A stretch of DNA of 64,000 nucleotides from Scytalidium lignicola. Taxonomy: Eukaryota > Ascomycota > Leotiomycetes. Shown here in pieces: positions 45,724 to 57,110 of the stretch. The position numbers were made by a program, and so were the translations under genes. Position 1 is the first letter of the stretch; each line of letters starts with the position of its first letter. The notes beneath the pieces were generated by a model. That model made no database searches and was not told where the DNA came from. It saw nothing but the letters and a program-made list of their open reading frames with translations. The stretch is taken from NCBI GenBank assembly GCA_002812745.2, contig NCSJ02000100.1, positions 1-64,000 on the forward strand. Direction: 5' to 3'.

Positions 45724-46278
45724 TCAAGAACTCAAACTAATAGATACAAGCAGCACATCAAGATATCCGGCTTCAAAAGATCTAGTGAAATAGCCCGCTT
45801 CACTTACCACTCGCTCCCCTGATATGACGCAGAGATATCGAGTTGCTACCGAATCATACAAGCGTACAGTACTACCAGAAGGTATCGTCTGTGAGGTGCG
45901 CCACTCCTGTTTTAGTCGTGGAAATTGTTGGACTTGTTGGACTTCCCAGGGGTAGCGTTCGACGAATTTGTCTTCAAAGAAGACGCGGTATGACGCGGTA
46001 TGATCCATCGATAGACCAGTATTTTTCTCCCTCGTGACCGTAGTGATCTACCGAGTCTCGCAAGCTCTCTGGCAAAGTTTGCTTCCACATCATCGGACCA
46101 CTCCAGAGAAATTCCGCTCCTGGGACATAGAGAGTATACGCTGCGCCATGATGAAGACCGAAATCGGTTCCGGCTTGTGTCGAAGAGGACCGGATAGCTG
46201 GAAATGGCGTGAGGTCCCCACGCACCGTGTCTGGGAGGTGTCGTAGGTTGTATTCCCTCCTGCCGCTGATTCTGACAT
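45724..46278 (-). pseudogene. Unknown gene broken by a 10-bp tandem duplication
   Basis: One minus-strand frame (from about 46225) reads through GLHHGAAYTLYVPGAEFLWSG and ends SIDGSYRV before stopping. The adjoining frame continues FFEDKFVERYPWEVQQVQQF to 45724. The break falls exactly on a perfect tandem repeat of GACGCGGTAT (45982-45991 and 45992-46001). Removing one copy would make the two halves contiguous. Upstream, a Met at 46278 lies in a third frame, so a further shift near 46225 is likely. No recognised domain. Either a young pseudogene or an assembly duplication. Confidence 0.6.
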
Positions 46279-46847
46279 TGGGAGAAGTGGCTAAATCCGT
46301 ACGACCGTCTTATAAAATCCACACGCAACTATCGGTACCGGAGATGGCCTTAGGTGGCTTATAGGCTCCCAATGCCCTATAGCACACTATAATCACAGCA
46401 CACTCCAGGCTTTACAGTCATTGTAAAGCACTACACTCAATAGTTTATCAAATTACTTATAATTTGACTTTTGTAAATGGTTATTTCACATAAATGTTAG
46501 GTGGTTGGTAGCGAAAATTTCCACCCGTCCGAGCGCCCACCAACTAATATTATTCTAATTTGAAGATCCCAAGAGTGGGTGAAATCCGTTCCCAGCAAGC
46601 AATGCGGAGTAAATATTGCTGCATAACAAGCCACCACCGAGAAACTCCGATCAAGGCGTCCACAACCCCGCACACGAGACTCCAGTGTTGGATGCTTAGG
46701 CCGGCATCAGAGGTTTACCGTGCCTCGAAAATTGTCCTGTCTGTATAGGTCTAATCAACTCTCTATCTTCAACGTTACCTAATGACGAGAGGTGATGTAC
46801 GGATTCTCCAGTGGTTAGTGAATTGCTCCAGAGGGGAGAGGATCAGC

Positions 46848-49503
46848 ATGGCACCACAGTGAGCAGCGTATCTTCATCCCTCAGGTTCTCACACTCAACG
46901 ATCTTTCCAATCAGAATTGAGCATCAATGTTTAATTTGTTCAAAATGCTTTGATCGCAAGTGAGTTGTTTTATAAACTAATAATTCAGTATTATACTGAC
47001 ATGAAAATTCAAGAGACACCTTGACACGGCATACCCGAATACATAGTAGACAGCGTCCGCCTCCAAGAACTCGGAGAAAGGCTTGCACTGCATGTATAAA
47101 GTTAGACAGACCCGGCATTTTGTTTTCTGTTTGATCTATCTCATGTTTATGTTTTGCTCCAAAATATTCTTGTTGACCATCCTTGTAATAAATAGATCCA
47201 AGATAAAATGTCTTACAGAACGGCCTTGCTGCTCTTCATGTTTAAGAAGAGGAACTTCATGTGTTTATGAAGAGAGGGCCGGCGGTTATGTCCAATCTGC
47301 CAACTCCCTTTCACCGCCATGCGGAGATTCAGGTGTGGAAACCATGCCAACTCCTTCCGCTTCCATGGACTATCCACTTACGACAAGGCATTCGGATGTG
47401 TTTGACAGCTTCACGAGCGTTAATATTGACTGGAACCTTGACTGGCTATTCAGTACTAAATTTGATGAAGGTTTTCAGCCGGGGCAGAATTCAGAGAGTA
47501 GCGATCGTTCTTTTGGAATCTCCCCCAATGATCAGACTCAGGCTCACGCTGCCGGCGAATCTTCACCCAGAGACTCTCATGAATCATACCTGTTTGAAGA
47601 GCCTTCCAATGGCAATAATAATCTCCGAAGCTCGCAACCCCAACGTGTTGTGGATGATCCTTGGCCAATGGAATGGCATGCCGTACCAGTTCGAATATCC
47701 GCCCTACCAACACTAGGTGGGCCCGATCAAGACTATCATGGTGGTCTGACACATTTCCCGACTTCCCCAATAACTGAATCAACAATATCTTTTCTCAAAG
47801 ATAGCCTGAGTTTGCATCTTGCACGTAGTCCTTGGAAACCGGTTTCTTTATCAGGATTTCCTGGGACAGAAAAAATAAACCGCTGTATCGATATGTACTT
47901 CAAGCATTTTGATTGGGTGAGCTATATCATCACATGAAAACTTGTATTTCTAACGAGTATGAATAGATCTTGCCTGTGGTGCATCGTCCAACGTTTGATC
48001 CAGCAAAAGAACCTGTGGTAACGCTAGCTATAATTTCCATTGGAGCCTGCTATACTGAATTCGAAGGGGCTCATGCATTTTCTAATGTGTTATCAGAACT
48101 TTTGAGACGATTGTTATTACATATGGTAGCTCATCATTCCGATATTTACGATATCAAACTAACACTCTAAAGGCTGAAAGCGACGCTCCATACGTGAGGA
48201 CAGAGCCATATGTGACAGCCCAGCTGTTACAAGCATCACATGGATATGCTAGCGGGAGCAAGAGGCTCTTCGACTTAAGTGAATCCTGGAGAAGTTCGCT
48301 GGTACACAATGCCAGGTGCATGGGTCTTTTTCGTTATCGTCAGTCAACAGTTGTAGTCAGTGCAAGCCTAGAAGAACGGTGGCATGCTTGGATTGCTGAT
48401 GAGCGATTTCGGCGCATCGGTTGGGCAATATATGTAAATATCCAGTGCAACTTGGACAATTAGACACACAAGAGCTAACTTTGATTCAGGGCTGTGATTC
48501 GTCCGCTAGCTATCTATTTAATACTCGGCCGTATATCAGTGTATCCGATATCTGTATGGACTTACAAAGTTCAACAGAACACTGGGAAGCTGAGACGCCT
48601 CAAGCTTGGGCGTCCTTACATCCATGGTCTGAGAATGGACCAAGAAATCTTCATTTTAAAACCCTAATACGTAGTGTGTTTGGGGGCGATGAGGTAGCAT
48701 CACAAAGCATGACGGATGATCATCATAGAGTGCCAATCATTCTTACAATAATTCGCATGCTCTGGAGTTGTAAAGAAACCGAAGCGAATCCACTAAGTGA
48801 TCTCCTGGATGACAGAGCAAGAAATGAGCGCAACAGGAAATACCTCCTTGAAGTCTTAGATCGTTTCATACACCTACCAACAGATTCTCCCGCAATATAT
48901 ACTCGGCTTTCGCGGATGGATGCCGTGCATAGAGTGATGAATATCCACATAGCACATCTAATTGGCGCTGGAAATATGATGGACTGGCTCTATTCTTTAC
49001 TTCGCGGAGGGCCTGATGTAGAGAACACAAGAGTTCGGATGAAACGATGGGCAACCCAAGATCCAGTCCGTGTTCGAGAAGTTGCATACCGAAGTTCCCA
49101 AATCCTCTCGTTGATCAGACAATATCCTTATAATCTTCCTCAAGAACCATTTGATGCATTTCACGCCGGTACTACTCTCTGGTGTATTGCCGAACTGCTG
49201 CCTCAAAGTAATCGATCTCAGGATGTGTGTAATGCTGAAGCACATCAAACTGTCTGCCGTCTCGATCATCTTGGAAATAACAATGACCCTGAGACCGTCG
49301 CCATTCGGGCCTGGATACAGGATGGAGGACAACGGATTATTAGCTTGTACGGAGTACCAGACTTATGTTGTGAAGATGGACGACGACGGATTCTGGATCA
49401 TACGAGTACGATATTGAGACGCAATCGTGTGTGGGGCATTGCACAAAATTTTCTGGAAGTTATTTCAAGTCTTCAACAGGAAGACGATGAGATAATCCAA
49501 TAA
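46848..49503 (+). CDS. Dual C2H2 plus Zn2Cys6 transcription factor
   Basis: Seven exons inferred: 46848-46858, 46915-46959, 47014-47100, 47196-47916, 47967-48125, 48173-48433 and 48490-49503, giving 765 residues. Splicing the first three exons produces a complete C2H2 finger (CLICSKCFDRKDTLTRHTRIH). The following splice completes a Zn2Cys6 cluster (KACTACIKSKIKC, then ERPCCSSCLRRGTSC). The C-terminal half has ILPVVHRPTFDPAKEP, ISIGACYTEFEGA, FDLSESWRSSLVHNARCMGLF and STEHWEAETPQAWASLHPW, the fungal transcription-factor domain seen in C2H2/C6 regulators. The 47-bp fifth intron has an AACTAAC branch site. The 11-nt first exon is the least certain part. Targets unknown. Confidence 0.82.
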
Positions 49504-49720
49504 TCTATGATTTATAATCTAACTGCGCTTACCTTGGGCACTCTGCGATTTACAAAGAGCCACTGGGATATTTACTTATACGATGCCAGCTGAAAGAATC
49601 CACTGCAGTATACAGTAGGATCCTAATTGCCTGAGAATCTTCAGATTGGGCAATAAGCGTTCTGTATTATCATATAAACCCGTCTGATATAAAATTCAAA
49701 ACATTCAAAATTTCATCTAA

Positions 49721-51749
49721 TTATTTACTATAATCAAGGGTCATAGCATACTTCATAGCCGCATATAGCAGATCTCTTCCTTTCATGAACATATCCTTTC
49801 TCTCTGGTGTATCTACCAATTTACCCCATCTCTTGAACCCACAATCCCTTTCTTCCTGCGTTACTAACCGTGTCTTATTTCCGTCAAACGACATGCACCT
49901 CTTTCCAATGCTGTATGCTTCCCAAGGTTGCTCACCGTTAACCACGTCAACACAAGCCTTGGAGTATGCATCTGCCGTGGCTCGAAACTCAGCTGGAACT
50001 GATTCAGAAGCAACGGCTGGGAGATGGAAAAGAAATGCGATATCCGAGGAGTGGTAGGCTTGATTTTTGAACGCGTCGTATGTAGATACTAGATCGATTT
50101 GATCAAAAGAGTAGAGGAATGTTTGAGGACCGTATTGCGGCGAGGTGGCCGTGTTAGCAATGGAATAGGTAGTTTGAGCAAAGAGACAGTCTGTTGTATA
50201 GTCGATCAAGCCCGCCACAAGTTCCGCATGGCTCGAAGAATCACTTATAGAGTACGCATCTAAGATTTCCCTCGCAAACGAAGGATCTGGGCAGGCGGAT
50301 TTGAACGCTTGTAAAAGCTGTTCGGCGGGAAGTTCGTGCCATTGCGATGAGAACAGAGCATTTTCTTCCTTCGTCATGCCAACAACAATCAACTTGGCCC
50401 AGGATGGGAAAGGACGCTGGGTGTCATCTAACTGATGATCTCCTGAGTCTGGTAAATCCAAGAAGAATTCTTCATCCCAGGAAACTCGAGCTGGATGACC
50501 CTGAAGTAATGGCTCCAAGTCTTTCGGTAACAAGCTTCGCAGCGCAGATAGTTTTTCACCAGCTGGTGCCGATGATGACAAGCTAGTACCCTGAGCAATG
50601 AGTCTGTCAAATGTCTCTTGCGCTTGTTCTCGCGTCTGCAAAGCTACCGAAGGACAAGAGAGTATGAATGCTTGCTGAAAAACAGGGATATTGGAACGAA
50701 GGTGGGCGAAGACTGAGTAAGCACCAGCAGATTCGCCAGCAGCTGTGACACGCCACCCGTCGCCTCCGAAGAAGTGGATATTCTGTTGGATCTATATAGA
50801 ACGCAGAATGTTAGATGCTGATAATTGGGAAGTTTGAGGTGGAAAGCGGCAAACCCATTGCAGGCCAAGGCGCTGGTCATAAAGCCCTTGATTGCTAAAT
50901 CCTACTTCTCCAAAGGCTCGAGCTTCTTCTTTCAACTCCTTTGATGTCAGGAATCCAAAATATCCCAGGCGATAACTTAAGGATACAACAACAATAGGCT
51001 TTCCAAGAGCCACTGAGCGACGGACCAAATAATTCCCATCTGTTTTAAATTATACATCAGAACCATTTTGCAACAAACCGTATTTTATTATAGTCTGCTA
51101 GATACTTACCAGACTCACAACCTCCGTCACCATACGTAAATGCCCCTCCATGTATCCACACTAAAACGGGTAATCTCTTTTCCCCTTCAATGGCATCAAG
51201 AGGTGCATAGATATTCAAATTTAAGCACTCAAACTCAGATTGTCGGTCCAAAGTTCCCATGCGCGGGTATAGGTGCTTGGTCGCATCATGGAGCACATCC
51301 ACTGGCTGCGGACATCGTGTTCCATATTTCGTGGCGTCGATCGATCCACTCTCTTTGCGGGGATCAATAGGAATAGATTGTCGAAAGCGAGCGGGAATTC
51401 GAGCATAAGGGATGTTGAGAAAGCTCGCGACTGTTGTTGAGACTGTGGTTGTAGGAGCCGTCGTCGCTGTTGTATCACCATTGATGACTTTATTTGGTGT
51501 AACAGAAGGGTTGGCTTTGAAGCCTGTTATCTTCAGATTGTTGATTTGGATCTCGATTTGATTTGATTCCAACTCAGAAACTCCCTTGGTGCCATTACCG
51601 TTGACCGAGACGCTAATTGGGGTCACTGGTACTGACTCTACATTGATTTTGACCTCATTTTCCTTACGTTCTATACCTCTTGTGATGATGACATCATTAT
51701 ACTCGTTGCTTCCTTGAAGCGTATCTATGTCCGTACTGATTGTTGCCAT
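49721..51749 (-). CDS. Type-B carboxylesterase
   Basis: Three exons: 51749 to about 51111, about 51042 to 50850, and about 50790 to 49721. The start at 51749 (MATISTD) is the second in-frame Met; a Met at 51824 is possible. Carboxylesterase signatures: SFLNIPYARIPARFRQ, SEFECLNLNIYAP, LPVLVWIHGGAFTYGDG, SYRLGYFGFL, the nucleophile elbow AAGESAGAYSVF, and a candidate catalytic His in FKNQAYHSSDIAF. The N-terminal ~110 residues are an unusual Thr/Val-rich extension with no signal peptide (TTATTAPTTTVSTT), so the enzyme is probably intracellular. It lies beside a sugar-porter transporter gene, which may hint at uptake and hydrolysis of one ester or glycoside. Confidence 0.85.
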
Positions 51750-52397
51750 TGCTATGCGTTTACTCTTTAACCAGGTAGGATGAAGTTGCAAGAAAAGTCG
51801 GTATGTCAATAGAGGATTTATCAAATTTGGAGTCCAAGTTGCCTTTTCTCAATCAATATGTAATCAAACTCTCAACATAATCTCAGTTCTCATATAAGAC
51901 CAATTAAATAACTAATAACTGGAGTTACATCCCTCAGCTCGGACGAAGCTAGCGGTGACGAGGTTTTGCCATCCACGCCTCCGCCTCAAAACTCCGAGGT
52001 CACATTCAAGTAGAGGATCCAACAAGTTTGACTAAAGTATTTGGTTTGCCGATCAAAGAGGGTATCATTTCCCCACCTATGCAGCTATGCTACAAACTCT
52101 GACTTAATACAGCCACGAGAGGATCACAGTGTAAAAAGGATGCCGACAAGGTTGCTTATGTAATTGTGAGTGTAGCTCACACGCATGCATATAAAGTGGA
52201 TGTAAAACTGAAGCTACTTTATTGAAAAGAATGAGCTATAATACGAAAATGCCTAGAAAAGTGACCGAGATGAGCCATACTTCGAACTCTAACGAATTCC
52301 GGATAATCTAAGCTTACACGTAATCTTAATGCGTTTGAATATTCACGCATAAAAATCGTCTTGCCATTATCCTTCACATCACCCTTTCAAGCCTACG

Positions 52398-54215
52398 CTA
52401 ATTTCTAGTTCCCACATGCTCAATCATCTCAGTAACAACCCCCTTCATCTCCATCTTTTCCAACTGATCTTCAACCGATAAATGACCTGCATGACCAGTG
52501 CACACATAATCTTTAAACTTGAGAGTTGGTACTTTCTATAAAATATGTTAGTAACATGCATTAAATTAAACTTCTTCATAGTGAGGAATAAAAACATACA
52601 TTCAAGAACATCTCATCAATCTGTTCCAAAGTTCGTCCTTTAGTTTCCGGGAGGAAGAATAAAGTCCAGAAAAATGTAAGGATGGTGCAACCGCCAAAGA
52701 TAAACCCAACTTTAGTACCAAGATTGGCATAAGAGTTGCTGATTAAGTAAGGCATTCCGCAAATAATGAAGAGAGTGCACATCCAGTTGATCGTCGTGGC
52801 TATAGCGAGGGTCTTAGAACGGAGACGATTAGATGGGACCTNCCCCCAAAATGACCTGCGGTACGGGACCCCAAGTGGCACCGTAAGTAAAGATGTACAG
52901 GCAGGTGAAAGCAACAAGGCATTTGGCAGCGGCTGTGCTGTTGGGAGCCGCAACTCCAACAATGGCGAAGGTCATCATCGAAATCGCAGATACAGCCGCT
53001 CCGACGATGAGGATTGGCCGACGGCCGAAATATTTGATTATGGGGAAGGCTAGGGCAGAGCCAGCTATACCGCAGACACTGGTGATGACCGTAATTACAA
53101 AGGCATTGTTGATTCCTGAAAGGGTAAAGAAGTAGGTTCCGTAACTATTGACTAGTTAACCTAGGTCTGCAACGGTCAATATTCGATTCAAACTTACGCC
53201 GTAATGAAAGATATCCCCGTAAATTGTTGGCAGACCAATACCATGATGACGATTCGAGTTCTGCGATGATCTGTACCCTTGAAACAATCAAAGAAGGATG
53301 AAGAAGCCTCAAGTTCCCTCTCAATCTCATCGAAAGCAGCAATTTCACGTAGCTCTTTTTCAATCTCTTCTTCAGGAAAAGTATTACCCCTCAATGTTCG
53401 AAGAGCATCGTGACCTTCATCAATACGTCCTCTTGAGACAAACCAACCTGAGAGACATGAGCGATGAAAATTTTTTTGAAAGAGATTGGAACTTACGTGG
53501 AGTATGTGGGATAAAAGGAAGAAAGGCAAGCATGAGAAGAGGAGCGGGTAGCTCAGTCAAAAGTGGTGCTCGATATGCCCATCTGGTCGTCATACCATGC
53601 GTTCCTTCATTGATAGCAGCACCGATGAATTGCGCAAGGTTAATGAAACCCTGATACATAACAACGATAAGGCCACGAAGTTCAACTGGCGTAGCTTCAC
53701 TCCAGTAGGTGATGACGAAGTTTGCAGCAAATCCGATCCCAAAGCCAGCAATTGCTCTTCCTACAACCATTGCAGGAACATTTTTAGCACCTGCTTGGAT
53801 GCTAGGGCCGACAATGGATGTTAACGCACAGAGGGCAAGACCAGCACGTCGACCATATCGTGCACCGATTGGCCCAGAAATTATGCAGGCTATAACGGTA
53901 CATCCCAGAGTTGCGCCATACAGAAGGGTCTGACGCTGTGCCGTCATGTTGTAAGCACCTAAATTGTCATCGTAATATCCGAAGTCCTTTAGAAATCTAA
54001 GCTATAAGTCAGCATTTTTTTGACGTAAAATAGCAAAAATACTTCAGGGGCAATAACTTTGGCATAGCTAGGAAACCAGTGGTCTCTCCTTGGTCAATAC
54101 CAAAGAGCATGGCACCAAGGGCCACGACCAAGCAGTATCCAAAGACTGTCCTGTTACTTCGACGATACTCCATGTCATCCGCCATCCCCCCTGTTTCAAG
54201 ACTGCGAGAAGACAT
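52398..54215 (-). CDS. MFS transporter of the sugar porter family
   Basis: Multi-exon gene starting at 54215 (MSSRSLETGGMADD) and ending at 52398. Sugar-porter hallmarks follow splicing: GAMLFGIDQGETTGFLAMPKFLKDFGYYD, GARYGRRAGL, GRAIAGFGIGF, PHTPRWFVSRGR, QQFTGISF, YFGRRPIL and FFLPETKGRTLEQIDEMF. The tail ends VTEMIEHVGTRN after a final intron. An N at 52842 disrupts the frame only because it seems to be an extra base: without it the segment reads VILGEVPSNRLRSKT, the expected loop. Twelve transmembrane helices in the plasma membrane are expected. Specificity cannot be read. Confidence 0.87.
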
Positions 54216-55504
54216 CGTCGAGGATGAGCGGTATATTTGACTTAGAAGATAAATGGGAGGAAGACAGACGGACAGCTATAAACGGAGATTAGACATTTGT
54301 GCATGTTTAGCTTTCTATATATATTTCCGCACGTGCGTTGAAGTCGGATTGGCTCTTAGCCTTTATTATCGACATTTCATCCTTGTCTGGGGATGGCGTC
54401 GGATTTGCGGAGAGGGAAAATCTGGGGCTCGGAGGTGCTAGTGGGCATCGCAATACTTCTCCGATGTGGGGAAGTACGGACAACTCCAGGATTTCTTCTC
54501 CGTAACTTCACAGTCGACCTGGAATTCTCCTGAAAGGGATGTTTAATGTGCTGCTAACCTAATCCGAATGTAATGAGTTCACAACTCTATCTACCTAAAT
54601 AACGCTCGTGCAAGTCGTAAAAGCAATACTTCCTTCAGCGCATTCTAAGATCCTAGAAATGAGTTCCATTGCTTAGGTGTGTTGCCAGAAAATAACTAGT
54701 TATGCAGTGCTATATACACGTTATAGGCATAGTTACCATCTAAATACTGTTGATTATATAAGAATTATCTCCTTAGATGTGCATAATTATATCCTCCTAA
54801 CTTTCTTGGCTTTGATAAAGGCTTGTAGTTCAGTTTGCTAGAAACCGGCTTAGTAATCAAGCTCATCTGTCAAGGATTATGGCGCAGTGGTTAGGCTGGA
54901 GTGCATATATATTGTATGGTATAGTGACTCTATTGATTGCTATGCATGATGCTACTACATTGACCCTTAAATCTCTGCTCGGCTAACCCCTTAGTGCCTA
55001 TTACATAAGCACAATTCCTGACATCATCTGGACAAGCCATATTTTGCCTCAGGCGGCAAATATATTCAGCTACACGCACTGATTTCGGTGATGTCCGTGA
55101 TAGAACAAATGTCCTGAGTATTCAATTCACGTATAAATACAGCCTGTAGATACTACTCCAGACCAGAATTCAAATCAATATTACATTCTGACCATAGTCC
55201 ATTGCTGCCACCTGACCACCTGCACTAGCCGATAATACATCCACTTACTCATTCACACAATCCAGGATCCTCTTTGGCCTCCGTAACAGAGTCCGTTGTT
55301 GATTCCCATCCAGCCTATTGGAACCCCCGGTTAAGGTTAGATGTGATTGAAATTAGCCGCTGACCACCATAACTTTCAGGTGTGGAAAGCACCGGAGGGC
55401 TCAAATGCGCTCCATATTCTAAATATAGCCCCTATCGTTAGTCACTATCACCACTCGATCCTAGTCTACAATAGAAGAGTAGAAGAGTAATTCTTGCTCT
55501 TAAT
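54216..55504. other. Intergenic stretch without a supported gene
   Basis: No domain-bearing open frame. The first ~200 bp serve as the transporter promoter. Nothing repetitive was seen. Confidence 0.4.
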
Positions 55505-56794
55505 CTACTGGTCAAAGTCAGCAACAACGACCTTGTTGAAAAACCTAGCCTCATTTCTTATGGAACCCAGTGATGGCACAATCTCCTCATCTTGCCACTC
55601 ATCATAATCACTATCTTCACTATAGTCGTCGTCTTCAAAGACCAACTCTTTGTCGCCTGCACCGTAAACGCCCTCACCATGTTTCACGCGCATTATCTCT
55701 CCGTGCTTTATCGGCTCGGATTTCTTTTTAAGGTTCAGGTCCAGGATTCTGTAGCGTATTGCAAAAATTTGTTCACCGATCATTTTAGCGGATGCATTCA
55801 TGTTGTTCTCTCGTCGGCCATCGGTATCTAATTGTGGGTTGATTGTATTGCCCAGATTGACAGCGCCATGCGACGCCGCTTGTACCACAGCTTCCGCAGG
55901 AAATGCCGCTTGTAAACTCATGCTTTGCTTTTCCTCGAATGATTTATGCATATCCGCATCAACTGCAGCTTTGAAGCCAACTACCATGTACAGTCTCTTT
56001 CTTTTTACAAGTGGCGCAAGTTCCAGAATTTCTTTACGATGACGAGCCAGCAAAGTTTTCAACGTATCGTAGTGTTGTGTAAGATTTCTCGTTCTCACAT
56101 ATTTACTGGTGATGCCGACTTTTATTTCCTTTCCCTTTTCGACGGTAACGCCTAAGATCTGTCCAAGTTTGAATTGCACATTGTAGTTGTTGTTCTGCGA
56201 GAACAAGAAGGAGAACGCAGAATCCTCAACTTGAATCTGTTCATTCTTGATTGCTTCAATGATAGTTGCAGATTCAAGTTCAGCAGAGTAAGAACGGTCT
56301 TCTCCACTGGCTGTATCGTCCGTGTTTGCCAAGGCCGCCTCTTTAATATCCTCGACCCGAATATCTTCGTTCTTGATTGCATCTTTGGCTTTTGCGGGTT
56401 CAATTTGGACGGTGTCAGACCGGTCCTCTCCACTGGATGCCCTGTTCACGTTTGTTGAGGCTACTTCTTTGGCATTGCTACCCTGTGAAGGGTCTGTTTC
56501 TTCTTTCGTTTGCCCGATTGAATTAGAGCTCAATTGGTTCGATTTGCCGGCGCCATCATCGGAAGTCCCCAGAGATGTGCCTTGGCCGCTTTTGGCAATT
56601 GAAGTAGTGTTTTTGCTGGAAGGACGCTTGGTCTGGACGAATTCGAGCGGTTTCTTTGGTCTATAGTTGTCTGTAGGACGATCAATATCCACAACAATGC
56701 GACCGAGCAAGGAAGGCCCAACACTAGCCGGGATGCGATCAATGAGGACGTAGGCCGGCTTCTGGGACCTTGAGAATCTTTCCAACAAATTCAT
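55505..56794 (-). CDS. Fungal protein of unknown function, divergent partner of a CHAT-NTPase gene
   Basis: Single-exon 429-residue protein. Residues 1-50 (AYVLIDRIPASVGPSLLGRIV, DNYRP) form a small conserved-looking module. Residues ~60-205 are Ser/Asp/Glu-rich and contain an imperfect internal repeat (ASSGEDRSDTVQIEPAKAKDAIKNEDIRVED against ASGEDRSYSAELESATIIEAIKNEQIQVED, given here in part: SGEDRS, AIKNE, VED). Residues ~210-365 are compact and beta-rich in appearance, including FKLGQILGV and KRKRLYMVVGFKAAVDADMHK. The C-terminus is acidic. I do not recognise a named domain. The beta-rich core and its position head to head with a CHAT-domain NLR-like gene suggest an effector or pore-forming substrate; that is speculative. 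Confidence 0.65.
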   Translation of the reverse strand: MNLLERFSRSQKPAYVLIDRIPASVGPSLLGRIVVDIDRPTDNYRPKKPLEFVQTKRPSSKNTTSIAKSGQGTSLGTSDDGAGKSNQLSSNSIGQTKEETDPSQGSNAKEVASTNVNRASSGEDRSDTVQIEPAKAKDAIKNEDIRVEDIKEAALANTDDTASGEDRSYSAELESATIIEAIKNEQIQVEDSAFSFLFSQNNNYNVQFKLGQILGVTVEKGKEIKVGITSKYVRTRNLTQHYDTLKTLLARHRKEILELAPLVKRKRLYMVVGFKAAVDADMHKSFEEKQSMSLQAAFPAEAVVQAASHGAVNLGNTINPQLDTDGRRENNMNASAKMIGEQIFAIRYRILDLNLKKKSEPIKHGEIMRVKHGEGVYGAGDKELVFEDDDYSEDSDYDEWQDEEIVPSLGSIRNEARFFNKVVVADFDQ

Positions 56795-57110
56795 TGTTCT
56801 TTGTATTAAACAACGGTATCGCTGGGCAGGTGAAGCTACCTAAAGTTCTGTGTTGTTCAGCTTTGAATAAGAATAGNAAAAAGGTCCGCGACTTCACATA
56901 ATGCCAAGTGAAGTGAAGTACGGACGTAATGTGATCTCAATTGCCATTTGCAAGTGGAAGCGAGCCAATTAACTACATAATCCATGAACAAGGCGCGATT
57001 TCCAATCGTAACACGTCAAGTTTCCTAACGAAGTATCTTGGTCACTTCTCAATACTTTAATTTTAAAGTCTGAAGTAAAGTGTTTCTTATTACAGAGCAG
57101 GAGGAGCCTT
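56795..57110. promoter_or_regulatory. Divergent region between the 429-aa gene and the CHAT-NTPase gene
   Basis: A 316-bp shared upstream region, with an N at 56877 before an A run. TGCCAAGTGAAGTGAAGTACGGACG at 56902-56926 contains a GTGAA/GTGAAG direct repeat. Such short head-to-head spacing would favour joint expression. Confidence 0.4.

Noticed and set aside
54880..54905. TGGCGCAGTGG resembles a tRNA A-box
   Set aside because: No B-box (GGTTCRANTCC) or cloverleaf follows at the right distance.
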